NCBI RefSeq assembly: GCF_000416965.1
Contig: NZ_ATCL01000021.1
Span: 1-64,000, forward strand
Reading direction: 5' to 3'
DNA from: Exiguobacterium chiriqhucha RW-2
GTDB taxonomy: Bacteria; Bacillota; Bacilli; Exiguobacteriales; Exiguobacteriaceae
Length of the DNA stretch: 64,000 bases
Position 1 is the first letter of the stretch; each line of letters begins with the position of its first letter. The notes under the pieces were generated by a model. That model saw only the letters and a program-made list of their open reading frames with translations, had not been told where the DNA came from and made no database searches. Positions 26,543 to 36,348 of this stretch are shown here, one piece after another. The position numbers were made by a program, and so were the translations under genes.

Positions 26543-28267
26543 TTACTCCGACTCTCCTTGTCGAACGTATTGTTCATAATACCAACCGCGTCGTTCCATC
26601 AGTTGGTCATGCGTGCCCCGTTCCGTCACACGACCGTCTTGTAACACAAGAATCTGGTCGGCGTGGGCGACAGCGGACAGGCGGTGCGCGACGATGAACG
26701 TCGTCTGTTCGGCCCGGCTCGTCCGGACCGAATCGATGATGCGCGCTTCCGTCTTGGCGTCGACCGCTGAAAGCGAATCATCGAGCAAAAGGATCTCTGG
26801 ATCTTTCAAGAGGGCGCGGGCAATCGAGAGCCGTTGTTTCTGACCGCCCGAGAGCATAACCCCTTGCTCCCCGACGACCGTGTCGAGACCGTTTTCCAAA
26901 TGTTCGATATCGGTATCGAACGCCGCGAGCCGGATCGCCGTCTCGAGATCTTGTGCCGACGCATCGTTTGAGCCGAACAAGATGTTGTCGCGGACCGTCT
27001 TCGAGAACAGCAAATGTTCTTGCGAGACGTAACCGCTCCAACCGCGTACCGTATCGAGTTTGATGTCGTGAATCGGGACACCGTTGACGAGTAACGAGTC
27101 ATCAATCGGATACTCCCGAAGCAATTGACGCAACAGCGTCGTCTTGCCGGCCCCGGTCGGTCCGACGACCCCAATCGTCTCACCACGCGACACGTGCAAA
27201 ACGATGTCTTCGAGCGAGGCGCGGGTCGATCCTGGATATTGGAACGACAATGATTTGAACGTGATTTTCTCCGGGACGCCGACTTCGACCGTGCCGGTCG
27301 AGACGACATCCGGTGTCTCGTTCATCGTCGCTTCGATTCGTTCGAGGCTAGCCGTTCCCCGTTGTACGACGTTAATCAGTTCCCCGAACGCGTACATTGG
27401 CCAAATGAGCATCCCGAGATAAATATTGAACGAGACGAGCTGTCCGAGCGTGATGTCATTCGTGAACACGAGGTACGTGCCGAACGACAACCCGATCAAA
27501 TAGCTCAAGCCGACGAGCAGTTTAATAACCGGTTCGAACAAGACGTCGATTTTGGCGACGTGCATGTTTTTGGCCATGACGTCGTCGGTGATTGTATCGA
27601 ACTTTTTCGTATCCGCGTCTTCTTGGACGAACGAGCGGACGACCCGAAGGCCTGAAATCGATTCGACGACTTGGTCGTTCATCACGCCAAACGCATCCTG
27701 CGCCGCTGTGAAGCGGGCATGGATTTGGCGGCCAAGCTTATTCATCGACCAGGCAAGGAGCGGCATCGGCAGGAGTGCCGCGAGCGTCAATTTCCAATCG
27801 ATGAACACTCCCATGATGGTGAGAGCGATGAGTGTCATATTGAACGAGTCGACGAGTGTCATGACACCGAATCCAGCCGTCCGTTCCACCGCTTTTAAAT
27901 CGTTCGTCGCGAGCGCCATCAAATCACCCGTGCGGTGCTGTTGATAAAAGCGCGGTGTCTGCCGGAGCAGATGTCCGAAGAATCGGGCCCGCAGTTTTTT
28001 CTCGAGCAGGAACGCCGTCCCGAAGAGGCGGGCAATCCATACATACGAAAGGACGTACGATAATACCATGATGCCGAGCAATGACCCGACAATCATAACA
28101 AGCCGTTCTGTCGTCAGGCTGCCTTCGCGAATCGCATCAATCGCCTGTCCGATGATCCACGGCGGGAGCATATCGACGACCCCGGTGATAATCAACAAGA
28201 TGATGGCGACGATATACGTCCGCTTTTGTCTTTTAATAAACCAATCTAATTGTTTAATCAGTTTCAT
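26543..28267 (-). CDS. bmrC: Heterodimeric ABC multidrug exporter, BmrC-like subunit
   Basis: 574 residues: six-helix permease domain, then ATPase domain with Walker A GPTGAGKTT, consensus signature LSGGQKQR, and Walker B ILLLDDSLSAVD in which aspartate replaces the catalytic glutamate. This is the same substitution as in B. subtilis BmrC. Start 28267 has AGGGGGAATC upstream. It lies about 35 bases after the attenuator T run, so it is the gene directly under leader control. Probable efflux of antibiotics or other drugs with BmrD. Confidence 0.9.
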   Translation of the reverse strand: MKLIKQLDWFIKRQKRTYIVAIILLIITGVVDMLPPWIIGQAIDAIREGSLTTERLVMIVGSLLGIMVLSYVLSYVWIARLFGTAFLLEKKLRARFFGHLLRQTPRFYQQHRTGDLMALATNDLKAVERTAGFGVMTLVDSFNMTLIALTIMGVFIDWKLTLAALLPMPLLAWSMNKLGRQIHARFTAAQDAFGVMNDQVVESISGLRVVRSFVQEDADTKKFDTITDDVMAKNMHVAKIDVLFEPVIKLLVGLSYLIGLSFGTYLVFTNDITLGQLVSFNIYLGMLIWPMYAFGELINVVQRGTASLERIEATMNETPDVVSTGTVEVGVPEKITFKSLSFQYPGSTRASLEDIVLHVSRGETIGVVGPTGAGKTTLLRQLLREYPIDDSLLVNGVPIHDIKLDTVRGWSGYVSQEHLLFSKTVRDNILFGSNDASAQDLETAIRLAAFDTDIEHLENGLDTVVGEQGVMLSGGQKQRLSIARALLKDPEILLLDDSLSAVDAKTEARIIDSVRTSRAEQTTFIVAHRLSAVAHADQILVLQDGRVTERGTHDQLMERRGWYYEQYVRQGESE

Positions 28268-28301
28268 GACTGATTCCCCCTTTCGTCCTTTCCGCGCACG
28301 C

Positions 28302-28349
28302 AAAAAAGCGCACGTCACCTGATTGTGCAACCAATCGGATGAAGTACGC
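28302..28349 (-). terminator. Attenuator (leader terminator) before bmrCD
   Basis: Minus strand: 18-base arms at 28332-28349 and 28308-28325, with two G-U pairs and two mismatches, enclose the loop GTTGCA and are followed by TTTTTT (28302-28307). It lies downstream of the leader ORF and upstream of the bmrC start. The distal half of the 5' arm (28338-28347) is perfectly complementary to the start of the leader ORF (28472-28481). Confidence 0.8.
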
Positions 28350-28411
28350 TTCTGAGTCTTCAGTCTTTTGCATGGTCAGGGAAAGGACACTACCCCTATC
28401 CAGCTGCCAAA

Positions 28412-28483
28412 TTATGCAGTCAAATACGAGTAGCCATATGATGTTGTGTGTGTGCGTTGTAGTGTTGGGATGTACTTCATCAT
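28412..28483 (-). CDS. Leader peptide of the bmrCD operon (BmrB-like)
   Basis: 23 codons, MMKYIPTLQRTHTTSYGYSY then LTA and TAA. The ribosome site AGAGAGGAG is 5 bases before the first ATG and 8 before the second. The ORF ends about 60 bases before the attenuator hairpin. Tandem tyrosine and threonine codons occupy its second half. Position and layout match B. subtilis bmrB, a leader whose translation controls termination before bmrCD, although the peptide itself is shorter. Function as a ribosome-stalling sensor is inferred. Confidence 0.72.
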   Translation of the reverse strand: MMKYIPTLQRTHTTSYGYSYLTA

Positions 28484-28522
28484 GCTGGCTCCTCTCTGTT
28501 CATAGTTTGAAAATCTACTAAA

Positions 28523-28552
28523 ACCTTAGCAGACTGTTCAGAAAATTGTCAA
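28523..28552 (-). promoter_or_regulatory. Promoter of the leader-bmrCD-rtcB operon
   Basis: Minus strand TTGACA (28547-28552), 18-base spacer, TAAGGT (28523-28528). The predicted RNA start near 28515 gives a leader of about 215 bases up to the attenuator. Confidence 0.55.
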
Positions 28553-28571
28553 TATTATTGTCGTAAATAAT

Positions 28572-28587
28572 TTGTAACTTTTTACAA
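28572..28587 (-). terminator. Weak hairpin at the end of the lactate permease gene
   Basis: Minus strand TTGTAA-AAAG-TTACAA followed by ATTATTTA. The stem is only six AT-rich pairs, so termination may be inefficient and permease transcripts could read into the bmr leader. Confidence 0.3.
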
Positions 28588-30219
28588 GAAGAATGCAGCG
28601 AGCATCAAACCGACAAGACCGGTCGCTGTCACGTAATAAATCATTGGCATGAGCGTATAGCGGATAATAGTTCCTTCTTTTCCGAGGAGCCCTGCCACTG
28701 AGGCGACTGCGACGACGTTCAAGACGCAAATCATGTTACCGGCGTTCGCCCCCGCCATCTGCATCGACAAGGCAAGTGTCTCGTTGACTCCAACCGACTC
28801 GGCGACATTCGTCGTTAAACTCGAGAACATCATGTTCGAGAACGTAGCCGACCCGGAAACGAACGCCCCGAGCGCACCAATCCAAGGTGCGACGAGCGGC
28901 CAGACGCCACCGAACGTGTCGGCCGCAGCCGTTGCGAGTTCGACCGGCATCGAAGCGAGACCTGCCCCACCATTTTCCGAATGAATGAAAATCCGAACCA
29001 TCGGCACGGAAGCAGCGAGCGTGATCGCCGTCCCGACGACACCGAGCGTCGTCGCTTTAAACACCGAGGTCACTTGCGACCAACTCATGTTATGGAGGAA
29101 GAACGTCGCAATCATCGTCAAGATGAACATGAAGCCTGGTGAATAGAACGGTTCCCACGATGTCGAGATGCCTTCGATACTCAAAATGTTCGGCAAATCG
29201 ATGCGGACGCTACGCGTCAGTTCGTTCAAGAACGGCACGGTCCGCGTCAACACGAGGAAAATCGTTAAAATCAAGTAAGGGGCCCACGCTTTCCATTGCG
29301 GAAGCTCGCGTTTGCCTTTGCCGACGGACGGCTTCTCGAGCGGTTGATCGATTTCATCGGCATAGCCGTCGAACGTCCATAACCGTTTCGGCATGAGGAT
29401 GCCTTTGCGTGCCATCGTGACGAGAATGATGAGACCCGTCAATGCACCAAGCATACCCCCGAACTCGAATCCGAGGATGAGCGTCCAGATGTAGGCCGGG
29501 ATGCTATAGACGAGCGCCGCGACGATCGCGATCGGGAATACTTCGAGCGCCGGCTTAATCGATTTTTCTTTACTGAAGAATCGCGTCAGCATCAAGATTA
29601 AAATGAATGGGATAAAAAGACCAACGAACATATCGATGAGCACCGTCTGCAAGACGACGGTTGTCAAAAACTCAATCGTCTCGGGTTGGTTGACGTCAAG
29701 TGACAGCCCGTTCCCAATCCCGATTAAGGCCGGTGTCCCGACCGCGCCGAACGTGACGGCCGATACGTCTGCCGACAAGGCGATGACAACGGCAGCGATC
29801 GGCGGGAAGCCGAGTGCGATTAACAGTGGTGCCGCAACCGTGGCCGGTGTACCGAAACCAGATGCGCCTTCGATGAATGAGACGAACAACCAACCGACGA
29901 TGAGCACTTGAATCCGGGGATCGGGCGTAATGTTGATGAAGCCGGAACGGATGGCGTTCATGCCGCCGCCCTCTTTCATCGTATTCATCATTCCAATCGC
30001 ACCGTAGACAATCCAGACTGTCGTGATGGCGATGACAAGTCCTTGTAGCGTCGCCGCCATGATTCGCGTCGCGTCGAGCTGCCAGACGAAGAACGCAAGT
30101 CCAGCCGTCAAGACGAGAGATAGTGGCATCGCAACCGACGCCGGTAAACGCATAATGACCAATAAGATGAGCACTGCCACAATCGGCATCAGTGCTGTAA
30201 TCCATTCAAAAATCGTCAA
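28582..30219 (-). CDS. lldP: L-lactate permease
   Basis: 545 residues with about twelve or more hydrophobic helices. [19 protein letters not shown] and [19 protein letters not shown] are hallmarks of the LctP/LldP family, which imports lactate with protons. The start is TTG at 30219 with AGGTGGG about 6 bases upstream. It is only 49 bases after the recX stop. No lactate dehydrogenase gene is adjacent. Confidence 0.93.
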   Translation of the reverse strand: MTIFEWITALMPIVAVLILLVIMRLPASVAMPLSLVLTAGLAFFVWQLDATRIMAATLQGLVIAITTVWIVYGAIGMMNTMKEGGGMNAIRSGFINITPDPRIQVLIVGWLFVSFIEGASGFGTPATVAAPLLIALGFPPIAAVVIALSADVSAVTFGAVGTPALIGIGNGLSLDVNQPETIEFLTTVVLQTVLIDMFVGLFIPFILILMLTRFFSKEKSIKPALEVFPIAIVAALVYSIPAYIWTLILGFEFGGMLGALTGLIILVTMARKGILMPKRLWTFDGYADEIDQPLEKPSVGKGKRELPQWKAWAPYLILTIFLVLTRTVPFLNELTRSVRIDLPNILSIEGISTSWEPFYSPGFMFILTMIATFFLHNMSWSQVTSVFKATTLGVVGTAITLAASVPMVRIFIHSENGGAGLASMPVELATAAADTFGGVWPLVAPWIGALGAFVSGSATFSNMMFSSLTTNVAESVGVNETLALSMQMAGANAGNMICVLNVVAVASVAGLLGKEGTIIRYTLMPMIYYVTATGLVGLMLAAFFL

Positions 30220-30268
30220 TGTAGACCCACCTTTTCAGATTTTTCCCCTACCGTAAAAACATCTCCCA

Positions 30269-31081
30269 TTATGACTCTTGTTCAGCGAGCCTCTCTAACG
30301 CCCTCTCAATCACCTCATACGGAAAACCTTTGCGACGAAGCTGCATCTTCATCCGTTGTTTCCGCTCATATGGGGCGTACCCGCTAAACTTTCGATTCAG
30401 TTTTTCAGCCTGTGTCAGACAAGCTGAAAGTTCAACGTCCTCATCCTCGTTCTCCCAAAACGTGAGAATCGCCTCTGAAATGATATCAAACGAAAATCCC
30501 CTTTGCATCAGGGTTTGTTGAATTCTTTGTTGCACTTCTGTGGCGGAACGGCGATTTGTTTCCATTTGTTTCCGATTTACGAACTTTCCGGCCTTTTCAA
30601 GCTGGTCTTCGTGCGAGATGGCGGCGATGACGTCTTCGATAAGATCCGGAGCGATTTGAAGCTGAGCGAGTTCTCGTTTGATTTTCACGGGTCCGCTCGG
30701 GCTCGTATTGAACTTTGTCTGGGTGTAAGCTTTGGCGAACTCGGCATCGTTCAAATAGCGCTGTTCAATCAAGCGTTCAATGACGCGTTTGATGGCTGAC
30801 TCATCTATCTCTTTCTTCACGAGGTAGTCACGCACCTCTGAGACGGCACGCATTCGATACGATAAATAGTTGACGGCCGCTTTGTACGCTTTCTGTTCTT
30901 CTTCCGCTTGAAGGACGTCCCGGACGAAATCGTCCTCGAGTTCCATCCCTTTCGTCAATTCGTATTTGATGAAGACGTCGAGGTCGATGGCAAACGCGAA
31001 TTCCTCCCGTCCGTCCTTTTCGACAAAGACGTTCAATCGATCTTGATTTTTCTTCTGGGTCGTAAACTTGGCGATTTTCAC
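30269..31081 (-). CDS. recX: RecA modulator RecX
   Basis: 270 residues, the long Gram-positive form of RecX, built of repeated three-helix units (for example VRDYLVKKEIDESAIKRVIERL and QQRIQQTLMQRGF). RecX binds RecA filaments and adjusts recombination. GTG start at 31081 with GGAGG 6 bases upstream. Divergent from yfhF as in B. subtilis, but yfhH no longer follows it: about 7 kb of other genes lie between. Confidence 0.92.
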   Translation of the reverse strand: MKIAKFTTQKKNQDRLNVFVEKDGREEFAFAIDLDVFIKYELTKGMELEDDFVRDVLQAEEEQKAYKAAVNYLSYRMRAVSEVRDYLVKKEIDESAIKRVIERLIEQRYLNDAEFAKAYTQTKFNTSPSGPVKIKRELAQLQIAPDLIEDVIAAISHEDQLEKAGKFVNRKQMETNRRSATEVQQRIQQTLMQRGFSFDIISEAILTFWENEDEDVELSACLTQAEKLNRKFSGYAPYERKQRMKMQLRRKGFPYEVIERALERLAEQES

Positions 31082-31233
31082 AAAATCCCTCCATTTCCTG
31101 CTTCTAACATATCACGTTCCCCGTTCGGGCAGGATTTTTGATAAGTTAGAAGAAGGGGTATTATCTGTACAAGACATTCCTATAGTCCTCATACCCGTTT
31201 TGAAATCGCTTAAAGGATATTGGAGGGAGACCC

Positions 31234-32142
31234 ATGAAAATAGCAATCACTGGTGGTACCGGATTGATTGGCCGACCGCTCGTACGCGCGCTCGCCGAAG
31301 CCGGACATCAAGTCGTCGTATTGACGCGCCACCCACGTCCGCGGCAAGGAGGGATCTCGTTCGTCGAATGGATGACGCCCGATAGTCATCCTGAATCCGA
31401 GCTTCAAGACGTCGATGCCATCGTCCATTTGGCAGGAGCCTCGATCAACGACGGACGTTGGACGCACAAACAAAAGCAAGCCATTCTTCAAAGTCGGATC
31501 GATGGGACGAAAGAAGTCGTCCGCATCATTAAAAATATGAAACGCAAGCCGAGCGTCGTCATCAGCGGGTCCGCCATCGGGATATACGGTGAAGATCGAT
31601 CCATCACGTATTCGGAAGCGACACCGCTCCCCGACCGAACCAACTTTTTAGGCAACGTCTGCGTATTGTGGGAGAAAGAGGCGCAACCCGTTCAAGACAT
31701 GGGCATCCGTCTCGTCACGATGCGGACCGGTGTCGTCTTATCGAATGACGGCGGCGCCTTCCCGCTCATGAAGTTGCCGTACACGCTTGGTATCGGTGGA
31801 CGACTCGGCTCCGGCAAGCAATGGGTGCCGTGGATTCATTTAGACGACCTCGTCCGTCTGTTCGTCCATATCCTCGAGACGAGTACGATCGAGGGACCCG
31901 TCAATGGCACGGCACCGACGCCTGTCACGATGGACGAATTCGGGAAGACGCTAGGCCGGGTGATGCATCGTCCCCACTGGGCACCCGCCCCGGCGCCGCT
32001 CCTCAAGCTCGCACTCGGAGAGAAGAGCGTCATCGTCCTCGAAGGAGCGAAAGTCGTTCCGACGAAAGCCCTCAACCACGGTTTCCGGTTCCGTTATGAA
32101 ACGTTAGAACCCGCCCTGAAACAACTACTTCATTTGACTTGA
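31234..32142 (+). CDS. yfhF: TIGR01777 family NAD(P)-dependent epimerase-like protein
   Basis: 302 residues. A Rossmann start ITGGTGLIGRPLVRAL and the family motifs VHLAGASINDGRW and GSAIGIYG place it in the TIGR01777 SDR group, with a C-terminal DUF1731 domain (PAPAPLLKLALGE). The substrate is unknown. TTGGAGGGAG precedes the ATG. It pairs divergently with recX and is followed by an amidohydrolase 14 bases on. Confidence 0.9.
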   Translation: MKIAITGGTGLIGRPLVRALAEAGHQVVVLTRHPRPRQGGISFVEWMTPDSHPESELQDVDAIVHLAGASINDGRWTHKQKQAILQSRIDGTKEVVRIIKNMKRKPSVVISGSAIGIYGEDRSITYSEATPLPDRTNFLGNVCVLWEKEAQPVQDMGIRLVTMRTGVVLSNDGGAFPLMKLPYTLGIGGRLGSGKQWVPWIHLDDLVRLFVHILETSTIEGPVNGTAPTPVTMDEFGKTLGRVMHRPHWAPAPAPLLKLALGEKSVIVLEGAKVVPTKALNHGFRFRYETLEPALKQLLHLT

Positions 32143-32155
32143 AAGGAGCTAGCAC

Positions 32156-33307
32156 GTGAGTAATTTGTTAATTCGTAACGCCCATATCTATCCGATCACC
32201 GCACCACATTTTTACGGGGACCTTCGCGTCAAAGACGGCAAAATCGTCGAGATGGCGGACTTGTTGGACCCGCTCGACGGAGAGACGGTCATCGAAGCCG
32301 AAGGCAACTTCTTGTTCCCCGGCTTCATCGATGCCCACACCCATCTCGGACTGTATGACGAAGGGACGGGTTCAGTCGGGAACGATGCGAACGAGACCGT
32401 CGAGGCGATGACCCCGCACGCACGGGCCATCGATGGCGTCTATCCGCTCGATGAGGGCTTCCGGGAAGCGCTCATGGCCGGGGTGACGGCCGTCCAAGTC
32501 ATGCCTGGCAGTATGAACGTCATCGGCGGCGTGACGAGTGTCATCAAAACCCATGGCCGCTTCATCGAGGACATGGTGCTCCGCCGCTATGCCGGCCTGA
32601 AACTCGCGCTCGGCGAGAACCCGAAGCGCGTCCACAGCATGGGGAAATCCGGCGAGTTGACCCGGATGGGAATCATGGGCTTGTTACGTGAAGCGTTCCG
32701 GACCGTTGATTCGACAAAGACGATCGGCACGTTCGGTAGCCAGATGATTCAACTGGCGCTCGATCGCAAGATGCCGATTCGTGTCCACGCCCACCGCGCC
32801 GACGATATTTTATCGGTTGTCCGCTTCGCACAAGAGTTTGACCTCGATTATCGGATCGAGCACTGTACGGAAGGACATCTCGTCGCCGAAAAGTTGCGCG
32901 AACTCGGTGTCAAACATGTCACCGTCGGACCAACGTTCACACGGAAGTCGAAAATCGAGCTCCAAAACAAGACGTGGGAGACGTACCGCATCTTACATGA
33001 GCACGATATGATCGTCTCCATCACGACGGACCATCCTTATACGCCGGTTCAATATTTGAATTTGTGCGCCGGTCTTGCTGCCCGCGAAGGGCTTCCCGTC
33101 GACGTCGCGCTCCGCGCCATCACGATTCATCCGGCTGAATCGCTCGGAGTAGACGACCGCATCGGCTCGCTCGAAATCGGCAAAGATGCCGATCTTGTCC
33201 TATGGAGCCACTTCCCGCTCGACTACATGTCGAAGCCGATTATGACCATCGTCGACGGTCACATCGTTTACTCGACGAGCCGCTCGAAAACGCATCACGA
33301 GATGTGA
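32156..33307 (+). CDS. Amidohydrolase-superfamily protein
   Basis: 383 residues with the metal motif FIDAHTHLG (HxH), a histidine in RVHAHRADD, another in IEHCTEGH, and the late aspartate in SITTDHPYT. The C-terminus GKDADLVLW is typical of cyclic amidohydrolases and imidazolonepropionase-like enzymes. GTG start at 32156 after AAAGGAG. Substrate not determined; probable operon with yfhF. Confidence 0.85.
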   Translation: MSNLLIRNAHIYPITAPHFYGDLRVKDGKIVEMADLLDPLDGETVIEAEGNFLFPGFIDAHTHLGLYDEGTGSVGNDANETVEAMTPHARAIDGVYPLDEGFREALMAGVTAVQVMPGSMNVIGGVTSVIKTHGRFIEDMVLRRYAGLKLALGENPKRVHSMGKSGELTRMGIMGLLREAFRTVDSTKTIGTFGSQMIQLALDRKMPIRVHAHRADDILSVVRFAQEFDLDYRIEHCTEGHLVAEKLRELGVKHVTVGPTFTRKSKIELQNKTWETYRILHEHDMIVSITTDHPYTPVQYLNLCAGLAAREGLPVDVALRAITIHPAESLGVDDRIGSLEIGKDADLVLWSHFPLDYMSKPIMTIVDGHIVYSTSRSKTHHEM

Positions 33308-33508
33308 GTGACACCAGTCGTGAAAGCGCTCTTATTATTTTTTTGTGAAGTTGCATTTTATTTACTTGCTTTTTTAAAAAAACTATATAAAATAATCTTG
33401 TAACTTCATAAAAGGGAGCAGCCAAGGCAAGTTCGAACAACGAAGCCAGAAGTATGCTTTCGTTACAACTATTCTTCAGCGGTCTGAAATAGGAGGAGGA
33501 ATGTAAAG

Positions 33509-34075
33509 GTGCTCAAATTTCGTGAGCTTACCGACTGCGCGGAGTTGTTCGAACTGATGCAACACCCAGATGTCTTTCCATATGTCCGTCAAAAGACGGT
33601 CCACTTTGACGAGTTTTTATTTAGCACGAAGCAAATCATCGAGCTAGAAGAGCAAGGAAACATCATCTCACGTACCATCACGAACGAGTTTGGTACCCCA
33701 ATCGGGACAATCAGCTTGTTCGATGTGGAATCCGGCTATGGATTCCTCGGGACGTGGCTTGGCAAACCGTATCACGGCAAAGGTTACAATCAAGTCGCGA
33801 AAGAAGCGTTCTTCTCAGAACTTTTCTTCGAACTTGACATTGAAAGTGTATTTTTGAAAATCCGTCAATCGAATGAGCGTTCAATCGCGGCGGCGGAAAA
33901 ACTGCCGTACGCTTTCTGCGCCAATGAGATTCGGTCTGAATTACTAACTGAAATCAATCAAGGTGATGTCGAATACGTGCTGTATGAAGTGTCGAAGTCG
34001 AGTTTCCAACTTTACTTGCACTCACTCCATGCGCCTGAATTTGACCATACGTACGAAGCCCAGCTCGAAGCATAA
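33509..34075 (+). CDS. GNAT-family N-acetyltransferase (RimJ/RimL-like)
   Basis: 188 residues. The acetyl-CoA segment GTWLGKPYHGKGYNQVAKEA and the following LKIRQSNERSIAAAEKL match the RimJ/RimL-type GNAT fold. GTG start at 33509 with GGAGGAGG about 9 bases upstream. It stands alone between an AT-rich upstream gap and a strong terminator. The acceptor is unknown. In the gap 33308-33508 a possible promoter TTTACT-N17-TATATA is seen, with nothing else clear. Confidence 0.82.
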   Translation: MLKFRELTDCAELFELMQHPDVFPYVRQKTVHFDEFLFSTKQIIELEEQGNIISRTITNEFGTPIGTISLFDVESGYGFLGTWLGKPYHGKGYNQVAKEAFFSELFFELDIESVFLKIRQSNERSIAAAEKLPYAFCANEIRSELLTEINQGDVEYVLYEVSKSSFQLYLHSLHAPEFDHTYEAQLEA

Positions 34076-34105
34076 GCCAATTCTGACAAAGAATTGGCTT
34101 TTTTG
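34075..34105 (+). terminator. Intrinsic terminator of the acetyltransferase gene
   Basis: AGCCAATTC and GAATTGGCT around an eight-nucleotide loop (at 34084-34091, partly self-pairing) followed by TTTTTTG. Confidence 0.9.
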
Positions 34106-34244
34106 TGGCGTTTTTGTGTGGATTTCATGAGGACAACTTTACGACAATGAATATTTCTGTTCTAATTCGGAGAGATAGGTATGATAGAAGTATGAGGGAA
34201 TTATCACACGTCCCCGTTAACCGTTTTGTAAAGGAGAATGCCCA

Positions 34245-34934
34245 ATGTCAGAACCAACGTTTCGCATCTTAGTGACCGATGATGAAGAGCAAATGCGGGA
34301 TTTACTCGTTTCGAACTTAGAGAAGGAAGGATACGAGACCGTCACAGCAACGAACGGTCTCGAGGCAATCGACTTATTGAAAGAACAGTCGTTCCACCTC
34401 GTGCTGCTCGACGTGATGATGCCTGAACTCGACGGCCTCACGGCATGCATGCGCATCCGTGAGTTCTCGAACGTGCCGATCATTATGCTAACGGCCCGCT
34501 CAGAAGAACTCGATCGCATCCACGGCTTGAAGATTGGCGCGGACGACTATATCACGAAGCCGTTCAGCCCCCGCGAGTTGCTCGCTCGAATCGAAGCGAC
34601 GCTTCGTCGGACGCATAATTTCTCAAAAGAACAAGAAGCGACGTTCGATACCGGCGTCTTGTCCATCGATATCGATGGCCGTGCGGTCAGCGTGAAAGGC
34701 AAAACGGTCAACTTGACCCGGAAAGAGTTCGATTTGCTCTACTTGTTCATCACGAACGAAGAGAAAGTGTTCTCGCGTGAACAATTGCTTGACCAAATTT
34801 GGGGGACCGAGTATCACGGCAACCTCCGAACGGTCGACACCCATATCAAGACACTTCGTCTCAAGCTCGGCGAAGCGGGTGGCTACATCCAAACCGTCTG
34901 GGGGATCGGCTATAAGTTCGAGGCGACCGTATGA
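34245..34934 (+). CDS. OmpR-family response regulator
   Basis: 229 residues: receiver domain with phosphorylation site Asp56 (LVLLDVMMPELDG), acidic pair Asp12/Asp13 and Lys in YITKPFSP; then a winged-helix DNA-binding domain (about 130-228, TRKEFDLLYLF and GNLRTVDTHIKTLRLKL). AAAGGAG precedes the ATG. It overlaps the kinase gene by 4 bases. Regulated genes cannot be deduced. Confidence 0.95.
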   Translation: MSEPTFRILVTDDEEQMRDLLVSNLEKEGYETVTATNGLEAIDLLKEQSFHLVLLDVMMPELDGLTACMRIREFSNVPIIMLTARSEELDRIHGLKIGADDYITKPFSPRELLARIEATLRRTHNFSKEQEATFDTGVLSIDIDGRAVSVKGKTVNLTRKEFDLLYLFITNEEKVFSREQLLDQIWGTEYHGNLRTVDTHIKTLRLKLGEAGGYIQTVWGIGYKFEATV

Positions 34935-36316
34935 AGCAATACACGATCCGGAAGCGGATTTGGATCACCATCTGGACCGCAAGCCTCTTCTCCGCGTTCG
35001 TGTTCATCATCATGACGTTTTACTTGTATGACAAGTTTTATATTCAGACGCAAGAAGAACTGCTCATCAACCGCGGAGAGAAGCTCGTCACCATCTATAA
35101 GGCGGACGGCTTCTCTGACGCGTTTTCCGACAGTATGACGTACACGAACGAACTGACCGAGACGAAAGTGTTTCTCTCGTCCGTCCGGGAAGACAGTCTC
35201 GGATCGGGCAAGACGTTTTTACGGGAGCAGGACCTCGCCAAGTTGCAAGACGGCTATGCGATTTCTGTTACCCGCAAGCACCCGACCGAAGACGTCGACA
35301 TCCTCATGTCCGCCTTCCCGCTCATCCGAGACGGCGAACTCGATAATGCGCTCATCCTGTATATGGAGCTGAGTAAAATCAGTGAACCGTTCCAACCGAT
35401 TCGGCTCATGATCACGTTCTTGCTCATCTTGATGATCGTGAACTTACTCATTTTCGGCACTCAGATTATCGATACAATCATCCAACCGCTGATTCAAATG
35501 AAACGAGCGTCCCAAGTGTATGCCAAAGGTGATTTCTCGCACCGCATCCCCATCTATTACGATGATGAGATTGGTGAGCTTGCCGAGACACTGAACCGGA
35601 TGGCCGAATCGCTCGGTCTCGTCGAAGAACAACGGAAAGAGTTCTTGGCGAACGTGAGCCACGAATTGCGGACGCCACTGTCGTATATTCGCGGTTATAC
35701 CGAGATGCTTCAAGACCCGTCGCTCGATGACAAAACGAAAGATCAATATTATGAGATTATCGAGAACGAGACCGAACGGTTGCAACGGCTCGTCAACGAT
35801 TTGCTCGACTTGGCCCAACTCGAGCGTGATTCGTATCCGATGACGAAAGAACCAGTCGTCTATTCGCAAGTGCTCGAAGACGTTCTCTATCGCTTCGAGC
35901 CGATCGCGCGGGCGAAAGGCGTCACCATCGAGACGGACCTCGACTTCGACTTGATTATTCTCGGGGACCACGATCGACTCGAGCAAGTCGTCGGGAATTT
36001 GCTCGATAACGCGCTCCGCTATACGGAAGCCGGCAAATCGATTCATGTGAAGACGTATGCGACCGCGAACAATGCCGTCACCGAGATTCATGACGAAGGC
36101 CGGGGCATTCCGAAAGAAGACCTCGATCAATTGACGAAACGATTCTATCGCGTCAATAAGTCACGGACACGCGAAGACGGCGGGACCGGACTCGGGCTCG
36201 CCATCGCCAAACATATTATGGAGCGCCACGGCGGCTCGATGCACTTCGCCTCAGAAGTCGGCAACGGGACGACCGTCACACTCACGCTCCCCCTTTTACC
36301 GGACGAAGATATTTAA
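34931..36316 (+). CDS. Sensor histidine kinase
   Basis: 461 residues: transmembrane helix (about 11-34), extracytoplasmic sensor region of about 120 residues, second helix (about 158-180), HAMP linker, dimerisation domain with His244 (FLANVSHELRTPL) and HATPase domain with N box DNALRYT and GTGLGLAI. A complete partner for the regulator before it. The signal is unknown. Confidence 0.95.
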   Translation: MKQYTIRKRIWITIWTASLFSAFVFIIMTFYLYDKFYIQTQEELLINRGEKLVTIYKADGFSDAFSDSMTYTNELTETKVFLSSVREDSLGSGKTFLREQDLAKLQDGYAISVTRKHPTEDVDILMSAFPLIRDGELDNALILYMELSKISEPFQPIRLMITFLLILMIVNLLIFGTQIIDTIIQPLIQMKRASQVYAKGDFSHRIPIYYDDEIGELAETLNRMAESLGLVEEQRKEFLANVSHELRTPLSYIRGYTEMLQDPSLDDKTKDQYYEIIENETERLQRLVNDLLDLAQLERDSYPMTKEPVVYSQVLEDVLYRFEPIARAKGVTIETDLDFDLIILGDHDRLEQVVGNLLDNALRYTEAGKSIHVKTYATANNAVTEIHDEGRGIPKEDLDQLTKRFYRVNKSRTREDGGTGLGLAIAKHIMERHGGSMHFASEVGNGTTVTLTLPLLPDEDI

Positions 36317-36348
36317 AAAACAGACAGCCGCGATGGCTGTCTGTTTTT
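36315..36348. terminator. Bidirectional terminator after the two-component genes
   Basis: AAACAGACAGCC-GCGAT-GGCTGTCTGTTT with A and T flanks, serving also the converging small gene. Confidence 0.9.

Noticed and set aside
33308-33345. GAGTG...CGCTC followed by T-rich DNA as a terminator of the amidohydrolase gene
   Set aside because: The stem is five pairs with a long loop, below what I accept as an intrinsic terminator.
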